The notes under the pieces: generated by a model
The model's database searches: none
What the model saw: only the letters and a program-made list of their open reading frames with translations
Told to the model about the DNA's origin: nothing
Translations under genes and position numbers: made by a program
Part shown: piece by piece, positions 7,555 through 15,829 of the stretch
How positions within the stretch are numbered: the first letter of the stretch is position 1
How the letters are laid out: every line of letters begins with the position of its first letter
NCBI RefSeq assembly: GCF_029835735.1
Contig: NZ_JAOEAL010000003.1
Coordinates: 1-64,000, forward strand
DNA from: Shewanella sp. GD04112
GTDB lineage: Bacteria; Pseudomonadota; Gammaproteobacteria; Enterobacterales; Shewanellaceae
Length of the DNA: 64,000 bases
Direction of reading: 5' to 3'

Positions 7555-8028
7555 ATGAAATCTAAACGACTTTTCATCCCTCTTATCCTATTCACGCTCA
7601 GCGCAAATGCCTATGAGCCACAAGCATGGATTCGATCACCTAGCCCTGACAATCCTCTTAAGATTAAAGCTGCATCACCTCAAGTAAGAGTCAATAACGG
7701 GTCTGGTATAGGTATGTATTTCATGACCGATAACGGAACCATCATTTCAAGTTGCAATTGCAACCCCAAAACTGATAGCAATGAAAAGAAAATCAACATC
7801 ACTTTGAGCGGCAAAAAAGCTCAGTACATCAGGATTTGCAATCCGTTTTTAGAAAGCTATCTATATCGCCCCGCCACCGAACAGGACTTTGCGCTAGCCG
7901 ATGAACAATTAACAAATACTCGCTACGTCGTCGTTCAAGGTGTTGCTGATAAGCCATTCTCAATTACATCGCTTGGCTACACGGATGCAGCAAAGCCTCG
8001 CGTCATTGATTTAAGGCAACAGCTATAG
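7555..8028 (+). CDS. Secreted hypothetical protein, 157 residues
   Basis: A signal peptide is evident (MKSKRLFIPLILFTLSANAYE), with cleavage after NAY or NA. The mature part contains SSCNCNPKTDS, IRICNPF and a beta-rich pattern, and its cysteines could form disulfides in the periplasm. No family is recognised. It is last in the operon that begins at 6390; AGGAAGT lies upstream of the ATG. Confidence 0.65.
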   Translation: MKSKRLFIPLILFTLSANAYEPQAWIRSPSPDNPLKIKAASPQVRVNNGSGIGMYFMTDNGTIISSCNCNPKTDSNEKKINITLSGKKAQYIRICNPFLESYLYRPATEQDFALADEQLTNTRYVVVQGVADKPFSITSLGYTDAAKPRVIDLRQQL

Positions 8029-8043
8029 CCTATCTAGTTCGAG

Positions 8044-8058
8044 TTTGCAGAATGCAAG
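8044..8058. promoter_or_regulatory. TTTGCA-type operator, site 3
   Basis: TTTGCAGAATGCAAG lies 16 bp after the secreted-protein stop and about 37 bp upstream of the proposed promoter of the toxin-antitoxin locus. Confidence 0.45.
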
Positions 8059-8080
8059 CAACAAAATACCTAGCATATCG

Positions 8081-8109
8081 TTGCATTCAAGGCTAACTAG
8101 CCTTACTAT
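8081..8109 (+). promoter_or_regulatory. Candidate promoter of the antitoxin RNA
   Basis: TTGCAT (8081-8086), a 17-bp spacer and TACTAT (8104-8109) form a plausible sigma-70 promoter. It would start transcription near 8116, a few bases before the first antitoxin repeat. The match is modest. Confidence 0.4.
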
Positions 8110-8115
8110 TGTTAT

Positions 8116-8254
8116 GTAGCTTGTGGCGGTAGGAATATCCCCACGTTAAAAACCCAAATTCCTTGTTTGTTGTGGCGGTAGGAATATCCCCACGTTAAAA
8201 ACCCAAATTCCTTGTATTAGCTACCGAAAACCCAGTCTTATAGACTGGGTTTTT
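8116..8254 (+). ncRNA. tenpI: TenpI-like type III antitoxin RNA (two repeats plus terminator)
   Basis: Two identical 46-bp repeats (8121-8166 and 8170-8215, period 49 bp) are followed by a terminator and then the toxin gene, which is the architecture of type III toxin-antitoxin loci. Each repeat can form an H-type pseudoknot. In the first, GTGG (8123-8126) pairs with CCAC (8141-8144), and AGGAAT (8131-8136), inside that loop, pairs with ATTCCT (8158-8163). In this class the toxin cuts the precursor into single repeats that bind and neutralise it. The leaky terminator sets the RNA-to-toxin ratio. Confidence 0.8.
8227..8254 (+). terminator. Terminator between antitoxin RNA and toxin
   Basis: AAAACCCAGTCT (8227-8238) and AGACTGGGTTTT (8242-8253) form a 12-bp stem with a TAT loop and a T-tail. 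Type III loci use such a terminator to give excess antitoxin RNA with some read-through into the toxin. Confidence 0.9.
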
Positions 8255-8273
8255 CGTTTCTAACGGAGAGAGC

Positions 8274-8753
8274 ATGGATTTAAAAAAACTCGCCGCAGAT
8301 TTTTACCATGACAACCCAAGAGTGGAGCAGGCATTAGATTTTGATTCGGCTACTAACACTTGGCAAACTGGAAAAACTCGCGGTCACGGCATTGTTAAAG
8401 TCACCGTCAACGGACTTATATTTGCCATTCCAGTGCGTTCGCATATTAAACACAACGCTAGCTATATTATTGAAGTGAACCGTAATGTCGTCGGCATAAA
8501 AGGGATGGGGCTGGATTACTCCAAAGCACTGCTAATTCGGTCAGCAAATCACGTTTCCAATGACGTATTTCTATTAAAATCTAAGTCAGCGGGTAAAAAG
8601 CTAATTGGTAAACAAGCTCATGTCGAGCAGCAATTTGAAGCCTACGTAAACAAGTACATCAAGGCCGTCACAACCAAAGATAGAAATATCATTAATAGCA
8701 ACGAGTACCGATTTACGACTTTAATCAATTACCACACTGAATTAGGGTTGTAG
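8274..8753 (+). CDS. tenpN: TenpN-like type III toxin (endoribonuclease)
   Basis: The 159-residue product reads as a ToxN/AbiQ-fold endoribonuclease of the TenpN branch. It has an N-terminal LAADFYHDNP, then GHGIVKVTVNGLIFAIPVRSHIKHNASY, then IKGMGLDYSKALLI, and ends near FTTLINYHTEL, the order I recall for TenpN. The length fits. Upstream lie tandem RNA repeats and a terminator, the diagnostic context. GGAG precedes the ATG. The toxin cleaves RNA when free of antitoxin, giving plasmid stability or abortive phage defence. Family assignment is by motif memory and context. Confidence 0.82.
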   Translation: MDLKKLAADFYHDNPRVEQALDFDSATNTWQTGKTRGHGIVKVTVNGLIFAIPVRSHIKHNASYIIEVNRNVVGIKGMGLDYSKALLIRSANHVSNDVFLLKSKSAGKKLIGKQAHVEQQFEAYVNKYIKAVTTKDRNIINSNEYRFTTLINYHTELGL

Positions 8754-8827
8754 CATCTAGCAAGTAAAATTCTCAGCCGTCCAATAGGTTATATATAGCT
8801 GTTTGGACTGTGTATAATGTGTATCTA

Positions 8828-8850
8828 GGCCACTTTATGTGGCCTTTTTT
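8828..8850 (+). terminator. Terminator after the toxin gene
   Basis: GGCCAC and GTGGCC form a 6-bp stem with a TTTAT loop, followed by a run of six T. Confidence 0.85.
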
Positions 8851-8984
8851 ATGGTCAAAACACGAATGAATATATAGTGTATTCTATGTGCTGTGTATTA
8901 TCAGACCAAGCCTTCATCCTGCTAAACCGCCGCGCAGCGGCTATTACAAAACAACAAGCGTTACCAGATTAGAATATACATACT

Positions 8985-9007
8985 GAATGTACACACTGTG
9001 TACATTC
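8985..9007. repeat. Perfect 23-bp inverted repeat
   Basis: GAATGTACACA (8985-8995) is mirrored by TGTGTACATTC (8997-9007) around a single central C. The symmetry and length suit a dimeric regulator or a DNA-processing site. There is no T-run, so it is not a terminator. Confidence 0.6.
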
Positions 9008-9017
9008 TCGGCGCAAT

Positions 9018-9039
9018 AAAAAACCCAGCATTAACTGGG
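9018..9039 (-). terminator. Minus-strand terminator
   Basis: Read on the minus strand, CCCAG, a TTAATG loop and CTGGG are followed by six T (plus-strand A-run 9018-9023). It could end transcripts of the methyltransferase gene about 280 bp upstream on that strand. Confidence 0.6.
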
Positions 9040-9179
9040 CTAGCACTCACTCACTCGCAGTTATACACAGTTTTCACTATATACTCGCTTGGGACGGCTA
9101 TTATGTCGAAAACCTGCTACACCAACCCTCACATTAGACAGTATTTATATCACTCATGAACCATTGATAATGGTTTCAA

Positions 9180-9194
9180 TTTGCTTGTTGCAAA
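9180..9194. promoter_or_regulatory. TTTGCA-type operator, site 4
   Basis: TTTGCTTGTTGCAAA has perfect TTTGC/GCAAA arms with a different centre from the other sites. Confidence 0.4.
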
Positions 9195-9267
9195 CTGCAT
9201 TTACGCACCACAACGAAAAACACAGTAACTAATTGAAGTTTAAATATAAAACTCATAATAAAAGGGT

Positions 9268-9285
9268 TTGTATCGCGTGATACAA
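9268..9285. repeat. parS-like 18-bp palindrome, copy 1
   Basis: TTGTATCGCGTGATACAA recurs identically at 37647 and as its reverse-complement form at 34649. Its 16-bp core matches chromosomal parS (TGTTTCACGTGAAACA) at 13 positions when aligned. It may be a ParB site. Here its arms extend to 13 bp (9262-9291), so the RNA could also act as a terminator for the minus-strand gene. Confidence 0.55.
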
Positions 9286-9319
9286 ACCCTTAACTGATCT
9301 ACTACCCTTACCTTTTCAA

Positions 9320-11074
9320 TCAGGCTGCCATATCTAAGTTATCTGCTCTCGGACAAGCTAATGCTAATGCGACAATAGGAGTTAACGCTAATGTGTCTTT
9401 CACGTTCCAAACTTCGGCTGCTACCTCAGAATCACAGTCAAGCTCAGTTTGCAGTTCTTCTTTGCTGCGAACCCAACCAAGTAAACGCGAAGCTGTTACG
9501 TTAAAGCGAAGCATTGCGGCCTGATTGAACTTTAAATGACGGTTGCCGTTTTGGTAAAACTTCACATTTAGCAGCTCAACACAATTCCCTTTGGTGTCCA
9601 TTCCGTAGATTGAACCCTTGCCAGAACCAGCGCAAACATCGTTATAAATACCGCTGTAACCTAGCAACCCAAAGACGACGGCCAAATCGTTAATAAAAAC
9701 CTCGGCACTATCTGACAATCCACGCGATTTATATTTATCAAAATTGCCCCAACTGCTAAAGATAAAGCGATAATCCAGCAGGTATTTACTTCCGTTGGTT
9801 TCGCGGTTATGCCTCCAATTGTCGCTGAATACCTTTTCATTTGACTTGTAGTATTTAGAGATAGAATCCTTGGATGTGAGCATCTTAAACGTGTCAGTAA
9901 TGCTTTCTTCAACCAGATCGTTGGCATAGTCCACCGCAAATTTAATTACATAAACCGCATTTGTGTAGGTGAAATCCAAAGCATTAGAGTTCAGCTTGTT
10001 CAATAAATCTGTTTTGTGTTTGCCTATCAAACGGCTAGAAATTGCATCCAGATTATCAAATAGCACTTTCCAATAAACATTGCGGTAGCCGAATAATTTA
10101 TCTTTAACGCTTTCAAGTAATTTGTCGTGTTCAACGCCTAGTTCAGCTAGCAGCTCTGGTTCAACTGAGGCAATGCGCTTGTACTGGGCTAAGGTGTTAG
10201 CTAAATCTCGCTCATAACCTTCGAGCAGCGCCCATAGCACCCCTTTTGTCTCAGCTACTGCGTAAGATTCACTACCCTCAGTGTGCATTGATTTTTTAAC
10301 GCGCTCGGCCTCGTAGTATTCACTAAACTTTTGAGTGGTTTGAGAATATGTTTTTTTCAGCCCTAGCTCATTCTCTAGGAAAAGCCCAAACGCATCTGTT
10401 TGGTCGTAGCTGAGCGATTTCTTATAACCACGGTCACGGCGAAATTGAGCGCGTTTATCATCTTCATCGGATTCATCTACATTGACGAAGCTAAAACGAA
10501 TTAAGTTTACCTTTGCTCTTGCCGCTCTTTCAGCATTCAAAAAGTCTGATTCATCAATTACCGTCGCGATAACGCCACGCAATTGAATTGCCTCTGCAAT
10601 TACAGGACAGTTAACCCAACGCTCAGGAACCACAGCATAAAGTAGGTTAAATGTAAGCTGTTTAATCAGTGTTGAAAGCCACAAGGAAAACTCGCTGTAA
10701 GGTGGGTTTACGAATGCCACATTGCAGCTTTTAGAGATAAAGTTGGTTTCTGTGAACTCAGTGCCAAGAAGGGTGATACCCTCACCAAAGTAAGAGTCGG
10801 TATGAATGGTCGCTTTCTCAATTGCATAGCAATTTACTGACTGGCGCTTTTCTTCATCTTCAAAAGCCGCTTTGAACGTCTTTAATGCTCGACCATCACC
10901 AGCGCCTACATCGAGAAATCTCACAGGGTCACTATAGCGATTAGTTAAGTCGAAGTTCTCTTGAATCGCCTTAATATCATCAACGATAGTTTGCAGCTGA
11001 GCATCGGTAGTCGGATACCACTCAAAATCCTGACCTGCGTTTTTTAACTTCTGAACTACTGCTAATGTACCCAT
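9320..11074 (-). CDS. DUF4942-type DNA adenine N6-methyltransferase
   Basis: The 584-residue product has the SAM-binding motif FLDVGAGDGRAL (about 53-64) and the catalytic NPPY (123-126), so it is an N6-adenine methyltransferase-like enzyme. A long C-terminal part (about 250-570, including YERDLANTLAQYKRI and NRETNGSKYLLDYRF) matches my memory of DUF4942, found with such domains on plasmids and integrative elements. No nuclease partner is next to it, so it is probably solitary and may protect plasmid DNA from host restriction. Upstream, an unknown gene on the same strand is separated by a terminator. Confidence 0.8.
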   Translation of the reverse strand: MGTLAVVQKLKNAGQDFEWYPTTDAQLQTIVDDIKAIQENFDLTNRYSDPVRFLDVGAGDGRALKTFKAAFEDEEKRQSVNCYAIEKATIHTDSYFGEGITLLGTEFTETNFISKSCNVAFVNPPYSEFSLWLSTLIKQLTFNLLYAVVPERWVNCPVIAEAIQLRGVIATVIDESDFLNAERAARAKVNLIRFSFVNVDESDEDDKRAQFRRDRGYKKSLSYDQTDAFGLFLENELGLKKTYSQTTQKFSEYYEAERVKKSMHTEGSESYAVAETKGVLWALLEGYERDLANTLAQYKRIASVEPELLAELGVEHDKLLESVKDKLFGYRNVYWKVLFDNLDAISSRLIGKHKTDLLNKLNSNALDFTYTNAVYVIKFAVDYANDLVEESITDTFKMLTSKDSISKYYKSNEKVFSDNWRHNRETNGSKYLLDYRFIFSSWGNFDKYKSRGLSDSAEVFINDLAVVFGLLGYSGIYNDVCAGSGKGSIYGMDTKGNCVELLNVKFYQNGNRHLKFNQAAMLRFNVTASRLLGWVRSKEELQTELDCDSEVAAEVWNVKDTLALTPIVALALACPRADNLDMAA

Positions 11075-11193
11075 GATGACAACCCCTAAACTAATCAGCG
11101 TTTTGCGCTATAATTTGATGGGTTAACTTTACCAAAAACGCCAAAAACTCCGATAAATACGTGTATTTGTATTCCGCAACTCCATAAAGCAAA

Positions 11194-11214
11194 GGCCGTC
11201 ATTTATTGACAGCC
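11194..11214 (-). terminator. Minus-strand terminator
   Basis: Read on the minus strand, GGCTGTCA and TGACGGCC pair with one mismatch around ATAAA and are followed by TTTGCTTT. It ends the 312-codon gene. Confidence 0.7.
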
Positions 11215-11258
11215 TAAGGGCATCAGTTTGCAAAAATCAAAATTATTCGGGACCGTTA

Positions 11259-12197
11259 TTAATCGTCACTAAACGGAATAGCTATATTGTCGATATCCCC
11301 ATTTTCAAACAGCTTAAACAGCGCAGCAGACTGGAATTCTCGCCGCACACCTGATAAATGGAAGAAGATAGCGCCAACGGCCTCTTGTAAATCCAATTCC
11401 TCAAGCGAACCCTCAGTATTGCGCTTTACAACGCTACAGATACTTGTCGTATAAAGTGAATGAATGGGGTTAACGGTACTGACAACAAGGCCGACCAGAC
11501 TTCCTCGTAATGACTCATAGCAGTCCAGCCCAAGGCCAGAAATCCGAGTTTCCAAATCTTGCTCATTAGGTAGGCCATTTACAAAACTCTCCATCAAAAC
11601 TAATAACTTCTGACCACTAGGCATTTCGTACTGGACAGCAAAAGTGCCTTTCTGACTGAACTCACCAACAGCAATTGGGGTTACGGTTGACTGTTGAGTC
11701 TGCTTCAAAACTTCTGGCTCGGAGGCCAATCGCCCTGCAATTTGCCTGCTTTCAGAAAGCTCAATAAACAGAGGATGCTCGATAAACACTTTAGTGGCCG
11801 CAGCTTCTACGCCTCGCGCCATTGAGAACCAAATAGCTTCATCAAAATAATCTCGGCCTCCCTCCTCTTTTTGCCAACTTGGTTGGATACCGGCGATCAA
11901 TCCCGCTTTCACATCGTCATATCCAAATTCACCATAACGAGGTAAATAACTTGTTCGCCAATGTTCACGCTCAAGGGATACTAGCTTGTCTGCTTCCTCC
12001 GTCACTTCACCTATGTTGCGTCCAAGCCCTAGGTATTTAATTAGGCCAGTAATGACTTTACTTCGTTTAATCTTAAACATCGGCTCAAAGCCAGACTTGG
12101 TGACACTTGATTCAATCGTTAGCGACTCCAAGTATTCAACCATCCCGCGCAACTGGGCTAACACAGCATGGTTAGGCTTAATATTTGCGACTGACAT
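11259..12197 (-). CDS. Hypothetical protein, 312 residues
   Basis: No family is recognised. The protein is soluble. It starts MSVANIKPNHAVLAQLRGMVEYLES, has a charged middle (ADKLVSLEREHWRTSYLPRYGEFGYDD) and ends in GDIDNIAIPFSDD, an acidic tail somewhat like the tip of host SSB, though that may be chance. It is transcribed away from traD, and the shared 200-bp gap holds a perfect 9-bp inverted repeat. Position next to traD suggests an accessory transfer function; this is inference only. Confidence 0.6.
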   Translation of the reverse strand: MSVANIKPNHAVLAQLRGMVEYLESLTIESSVTKSGFEPMFKIKRSKVITGLIKYLGLGRNIGEVTEEADKLVSLEREHWRTSYLPRYGEFGYDDVKAGLIAGIQPSWQKEEGGRDYFDEAIWFSMARGVEAAATKVFIEHPLFIELSESRQIAGRLASEPEVLKQTQQSTVTPIAVGEFSQKGTFAVQYEMPSGQKLLVLMESFVNGLPNEQDLETRISGLGLDCYESLRGSLVGLVVSTVNPIHSLYTTSICSVVKRNTEGSLEELDLQEAVGAIFFHLSGVRREFQSAALFKLFENGDIDNIAIPFSDD

Positions 12198-12363
12198 ACA
12201 ACCTCTTTCCCGAATAATCTCAATTTCTGGAAAAAAGCATATCCCAAGCCCCCTTACCCGTCCCGTTGTTTATTATTTTGATCAATGCAAACTCAAGATG
12301 AAAATCAGTCGGTTAAATGCAAATTGAAAATGAACCACACCTTTTAAGCGCCGCCCTACTTAA

Positions 12364-12387
12364 TTTCGGATAATTCCATATCCGAAA
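12364..12387. promoter_or_regulatory. Inverted repeat upstream of traD
   Basis: TTTCGGATA (12364-12372) is mirrored by TATCCGAAA (12379-12387) with a 6-bp spacer, 16 bp before the traD ATG. It lies where a repressor or a translation-controlling hairpin would act. The motif is not seen elsewhere in the window. Confidence 0.5.
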
Positions 12388-12403
12388 CTACCTCGATAAC
12401 GAT

Positions 12404-14587
12404 ATGTCCACAGAGATACAGTTAGACGGTCGGCTTAGACCTTGCTACGAATACCAAGCCAGCGTCAATGCTGCGGTAATGTCATTTGCAGCAACCAAAA
12501 TGCCCTATCTAATGGGCGTCCCATTTGTTAGCAGTTATGCCACAGCCATTGGATTAGGACTGTTAGGCGTCGCTCAATACTACAAAGGGCGCAAACTCCG
12601 TCGTTACCAGGAAGGGCTCAGAAACTTACAACCATTCTTTATCCAAACAGAAGATTTACCAGTTTCGGAAGATGAATTTTGGTTAGGCCGTGGTTATGAG
12701 GTAACTCAGGTACACGCTCAGCGTATGTACGAGTGCAATACACCAAATGGGATACCTTACACAAAACCTAGTAAGGCATATAATCGGGCAAGGCAAATTA
12801 GCCGAAAAGCTAAAAAGCAAGGGGCTTCATGGCCAATTAAAACCTTAGCTAAAAGGTTGGATGGGCAACACTTTGTAACCGTGAACCTAGGGGGGAAAAA
12901 GGTTTCTCTTTTCAAAAACCCTGTTGCACCTTACCCAAATGTCGGCGGCGAACCCTACTTACACGGCGTAGGCATCGAGGATGAAACCGACGTTCTTACC
13001 CCTCTCAAATCAATGGAAGGTCATGTTCTCGTTATGGGGACGACTGGCTGCGGCAAAACTCGTGCAGCTGAAATCTTCCTAACCGCAGATATAGCGAGAA
13101 AGATTAAGCGCACAATCCAGAAGCGAACCCCGAGCGGCGACATTGAGAAGCAAACAGTATCTCAGCCGGACGGTTGCGTTGTGTGCTTTGACCCTAAAGG
13201 CGACCCTGAACTATTAGCGAGAGTCTACTCAGAAGCAAAACGCGCTGGCAGGCCATTCATTTTCTTCCACTTAGGCGAGGCTGGTATTTCAGCCAGATAT
13301 AACGGCGTCGGTAACTTTAGCCGACTAAGTGAAGTGGCCACACGTATTTCCGGCCAATTAGCAGGCTCTGGTGATAGCGCCGCATTTAAAGAGTTCGCTT
13401 GGCGGTTCATTTCGATTATTGCAAAAGCATTATTCAGTATGGGTTTACGCCCGAGCTACCAAGACATTCGCAGCTATATCATGGATATGGAGTCACTGTT
13501 TATCCGGTATGCAGAGCATTACTTAGCTGAACTTGGTGTTAGTGATTGGCGTGTGCTAGTGGATGACCTAGTTCTAACCATCAAAAAGGTACCAGAAAAT
13601 CTCAAAGGTGCCAGCCGTAGGTCAGTGGCTTTAGACTCACTGATTCAGTCTTTCACACAAGCCAATTCAATTCGAGTCACCCCTGCTTACGAAGGGCTTT
13701 TGAATGCTGTGAAATACGATGCGTCGTACTTCTCGAAGATCACCGCTTCTCTTTTGCCACTGCTCGAAAAACTTTGCTCCGGGGATAACTTAGAAATCTT
13801 ATCGCCTGACTATTCAGATATGAACGACACAAGACCAATTCTGGATTGGACTCAAGCCATTCGCCAAGGAGCTGCCGTTTATTGTGGCTTTGCCGCGATG
13901 GTTGACCGGGACGTAGCAAGCGCTGTTTCTAACTCGATGCTATCAGACTTGTTATCCCTATCAGGGAAAATCTATCAATCTGGCATTAACTACGGTGTTG
14001 ATGCTGCCAGCTCTAAAGAACGCGCAAACGTCTACCTTCATTTAGATGAAGCAAACGAAATGTGCGGTGATGAATACATTCCAATTCTGAACAAGGCGCG
14101 TGGTGCTGGCTTGCGTGTAATCGCATACACCCAATCTCGCCAAGACTTCGAGGTGAGGTTAGGCGATAAGGCAAAAGCTCAAGTTGTTGAGTCAAACTAC
14201 AACACAATCATCATGTTCAGGGTAAAAACTGAGGACACGGCCAAGCTACTCACAGACCAGCTTAAAGAGGTCAATATCTACGACCTGTCAGTAGGGTCGA
14301 TGATTAGCCCTGAATTAAACGTCGATGACGAATCATTAATGACTACTCGTATTAATAACTCTGTATCAATCGTCAAGACACAAAAGCTACTTAAACCGGA
14401 TGACATTATTTCCTTACCTAAGGGGCAAGCCTATGCCCTGCTTGAAGGCTCTAAGCTATACAAGCTCCGGTTCCCACTACCTAAAGAATCCGCTCACACG
14501 TTACCACCAGAGCTAAGCCTGATTTACAGCAAAATGAAGAAGCAATATCGCTCCTACGATAACTGGTGGGAAAAAGAAGCTGCCTAA
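12404..14587 (+). CDS. traD: TraD type IV coupling protein
   Basis: The 727-residue product is a VirD4/TraD-type ATPase. It has hydrophobic N-terminal segments (about residues 40-60), an N-terminal TraD-like block (FFIQTEDLPVSEDEFWLGRGY), Walker A VMGTTGCGKTRAAE near 210-222, and a Walker B-like NVYLHLDEANEM near 543-554, followed by ARGAGLRVIAYTQSRQD. Such proteins bring the relaxase-DNA complex to the secretion channel. The size and the DUF4400 gene nearby match the SXT/TOL/ICE subfamily that goes with MPF_G channels, which this window also encodes. The start is the ATG 16 bp after an inverted repeat. Confidence 0.9.
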   Translation: MSTEIQLDGRLRPCYEYQASVNAAVMSFAATKMPYLMGVPFVSSYATAIGLGLLGVAQYYKGRKLRRYQEGLRNLQPFFIQTEDLPVSEDEFWLGRGYEVTQVHAQRMYECNTPNGIPYTKPSKAYNRARQISRKAKKQGASWPIKTLAKRLDGQHFVTVNLGGKKVSLFKNPVAPYPNVGGEPYLHGVGIEDETDVLTPLKSMEGHVLVMGTTGCGKTRAAEIFLTADIARKIKRTIQKRTPSGDIEKQTVSQPDGCVVCFDPKGDPELLARVYSEAKRAGRPFIFFHLGEAGISARYNGVGNFSRLSEVATRISGQLAGSGDSAAFKEFAWRFISIIAKALFSMGLRPSYQDIRSYIMDMESLFIRYAEHYLAELGVSDWRVLVDDLVLTIKKVPENLKGASRRSVALDSLIQSFTQANSIRVTPAYEGLLNAVKYDASYFSKITASLLPLLEKLCSGDNLEILSPDYSDMNDTRPILDWTQAIRQGAAVYCGFAAMVDRDVASAVSNSMLSDLLSLSGKIYQSGINYGVDAASSKERANVYLHLDEANEMCGDEYIPILNKARGAGLRVIAYTQSRQDFEVRLGDKAKAQVVESNYNTIIMFRVKTEDTAKLLTDQLKEVNIYDLSVGSMISPELNVDDESLMTTRINNSVSIVKTQKLLKPDDIISLPKGQAYALLEGSKLYKLRFPLPKESAHTLPPELSLIYSKMKKQYRSYDNWWEKEAA

Positions 14588-14625
14588 TGAAATTATCAAT
14601 TCAAACCTATTACTTGGGACTGCTC

Positions 14626-14904
14626 ATGAACTTTAAACAAGCTATATCCTTCGCCTTAGTAACTCCATTTGCGATAAGTCTGGCCGGGTGTAGCAATACG
14701 GCATATCCGGTACTTCTAAAAGAAGAAAATCGAATTATCAGCCAAGCGCATACCGGAAGTGAGATAAACGAACTTTTACAAGTGTACCTGATTGCAGAGG
14801 ACAAGTGCGTTGAATACAAAAAGGCATTAGCCGGGTTCGATGCGGAAAGTGAGATTGCAAAATACAAAATAACTCGCCGCTCTGTTGATTGCGCCCGGTA
14901 CTAA
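14626..14904 (+). CDS. Small lipoprotein downstream of traD
   Basis: From the ATG at 14626 (GGGA nine bases before) the product is 92 residues with a signal peptide and the lipobox SLAGC, so it should be lipidated and periplasmic. An ATG at 14587 overlapping the traD stop is also in frame but gives a poor signal sequence. The mature part is short and helical (IISQAHTGSEINELLQVYLIAEDKC). No family is recognised. Its place between traD and a DUF4400 gene suggests a transfer accessory. Confidence 0.65.
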   Translation: MNFKQAISFALVTPFAISLAGCSNTAYPVLLKEENRIISQAHTGSEINELLQVYLIAEDKCVEYKKALAGFDAESEIAKYKITRRSVDCARY

Positions 14905-14906
14905 GC

Positions 14907-15629
14907 ATGGCTGTAAATCAAAAAACCACTAACCAACAAAGCACACCGCCAGCTAAAAAGGTTGGATATAAGTGGGTCATTCACACGGTTTTAGTGTGCC
15001 TACTGTTATCTATCCTCATTGAGTTCGGGGGAGTCCTAACCGGAACCTGGGGCAGTGATCACTCCAAAAACACTACAGACGAATATTTACAGCAGCTGAA
15101 AATGGATACTCATGGGGAAAAGTTTTTAATCTCCCCTGCCAGCGCGTTAAATGGGTTCATTGGCGGGTTAGGGAAAATCGGACTAACAATGGACGATTTT
15201 TTGTTTGAGCAAACCGCCCTACCCGCAGCTAGTGATGAAGATAACTTTACAGATAGAGGCAAGCGCCGAATTAAAGAACTGCAAAATCACTTATCTACGG
15301 GCATAAATATAGTCACCCTTTCGACAATTTGCGTTCTGATTAAATTGGGGTACTTCCTAAGCATGTTACCGCTGCTCCTGATCACCATTAGCCCGATTTT
15401 TCACTGTGGCTGGATTGAGCGATTAGACCGGAAATATCGTGGAGTTAGAGACTCAGATTTCAAACTCGATATGGCCGTTAACGGCACCAAGCTATTTTTC
15501 GCTGGCTCGGTTTCGCTGTACCTTTTTTTACCGATTTTCGTTAATCCAGTATTCGTTTTAATACCTCTGTTTACTTGCGTTGCAGTTGGCTCTTACTTCG
15601 TTGCAGCGCACTTCGTTAAGTACGTTTAA
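14907..15629 (+). CDS. DUF4400-type ICE membrane protein (PFL_4697 family)
   Basis: From ATG 14907 the product is 240 residues. It has a transmembrane segment near the N-terminus (HTVLVCLLLSILIEFGGVLTG) and a cluster of spans in the second half (STICVLIKLGYFLSMLPLLLI; LFFAGSVSLYLFLPIFV; VFVLIPLFTCVAVGSYFVA) around FHCGWIERLDRKYRGVRDS. This layout is that of the DUF4400 proteins encoded beside TraD in MPF_G-type integrative elements. They are essential or accessory inner-membrane parts of transfer with no clear mechanism. The pairing with traD supports the call. Confidence 0.8.
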   Translation: MAVNQKTTNQQSTPPAKKVGYKWVIHTVLVCLLLSILIEFGGVLTGTWGSDHSKNTTDEYLQQLKMDTHGEKFLISPASALNGFIGGLGKIGLTMDDFLFEQTALPAASDEDNFTDRGKRRIKELQNHLSTGINIVTLSTICVLIKLGYFLSMLPLLLITISPIFHCGWIERLDRKYRGVRDSDFKLDMAVNGTKLFFAGSVSLYLFLPIFVNPVFVLIPLFTCVAVGSYFVAAHFVKYV

Positions 15630-15649
15630 CTATCAAAAGGAACTAAACC

Positions 15650-15820
15650 ATGAACTTCAATGCTCATAACCACTTGAGAACCGAAAGTAGTGCCAAATCA
15701 CCTAAAGAAGCAATCAGAAAAGCCAAACTGCTTAGCCAAATAGAGCTTTACAGAGAGTTAATGGCAGAAGGCTTTAAAAAGGCCGAAATTGAATTAATGC
15801 TTCAAGAGCGTCAAATTTAG
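15650..15820 (+). CDS. Hypothetical protein, 56 residues
   Basis: AAAGGAAC precedes the ATG at 15650. The product is helical and basic (KSPKEAIRKAKLLSQIELYRELMAEGFKKAEIELML) with an EGFKKAEIELML end like a short DNA-binding or protein-contact helix. It follows the DUF4400 gene by 20 bp and precedes a lipoprotein by 9 bp, so it is in the traD operon. No family is recognised. Confidence 0.6.
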   Translation: MNFNAHNHLRTESSAKSPKEAIRKAKLLSQIELYRELMAEGFKKAEIELMLQERQI

Positions 15821-15829
15821 GGGGTTATA

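Larger units (their letters stand above)
8851..9319. other. Gene-free 470-bp stretch rich in palindromes
   Basis: No credible gene is seen. It holds a perfect 23-bp inverted repeat (8985-9007), a minus-strand terminator (9018-9039), a DnaA-box-like TTATACACA (9061-9069), the TTTGCTTGTTGCAAA palindrome (9180-9194) and a parS-like 18-mer (9268-9285). The density of sites suggests a control or origin function. Confidence 0.5.

Noticed and set aside
8121..8215. Two 46-bp repeats as a minimal CRISPR array
   Set aside because: The spacer would be only 3 bp, there are no cas genes, and the repeats precede a terminator and a toxin-like gene, which fits a type III antitoxin RNA.
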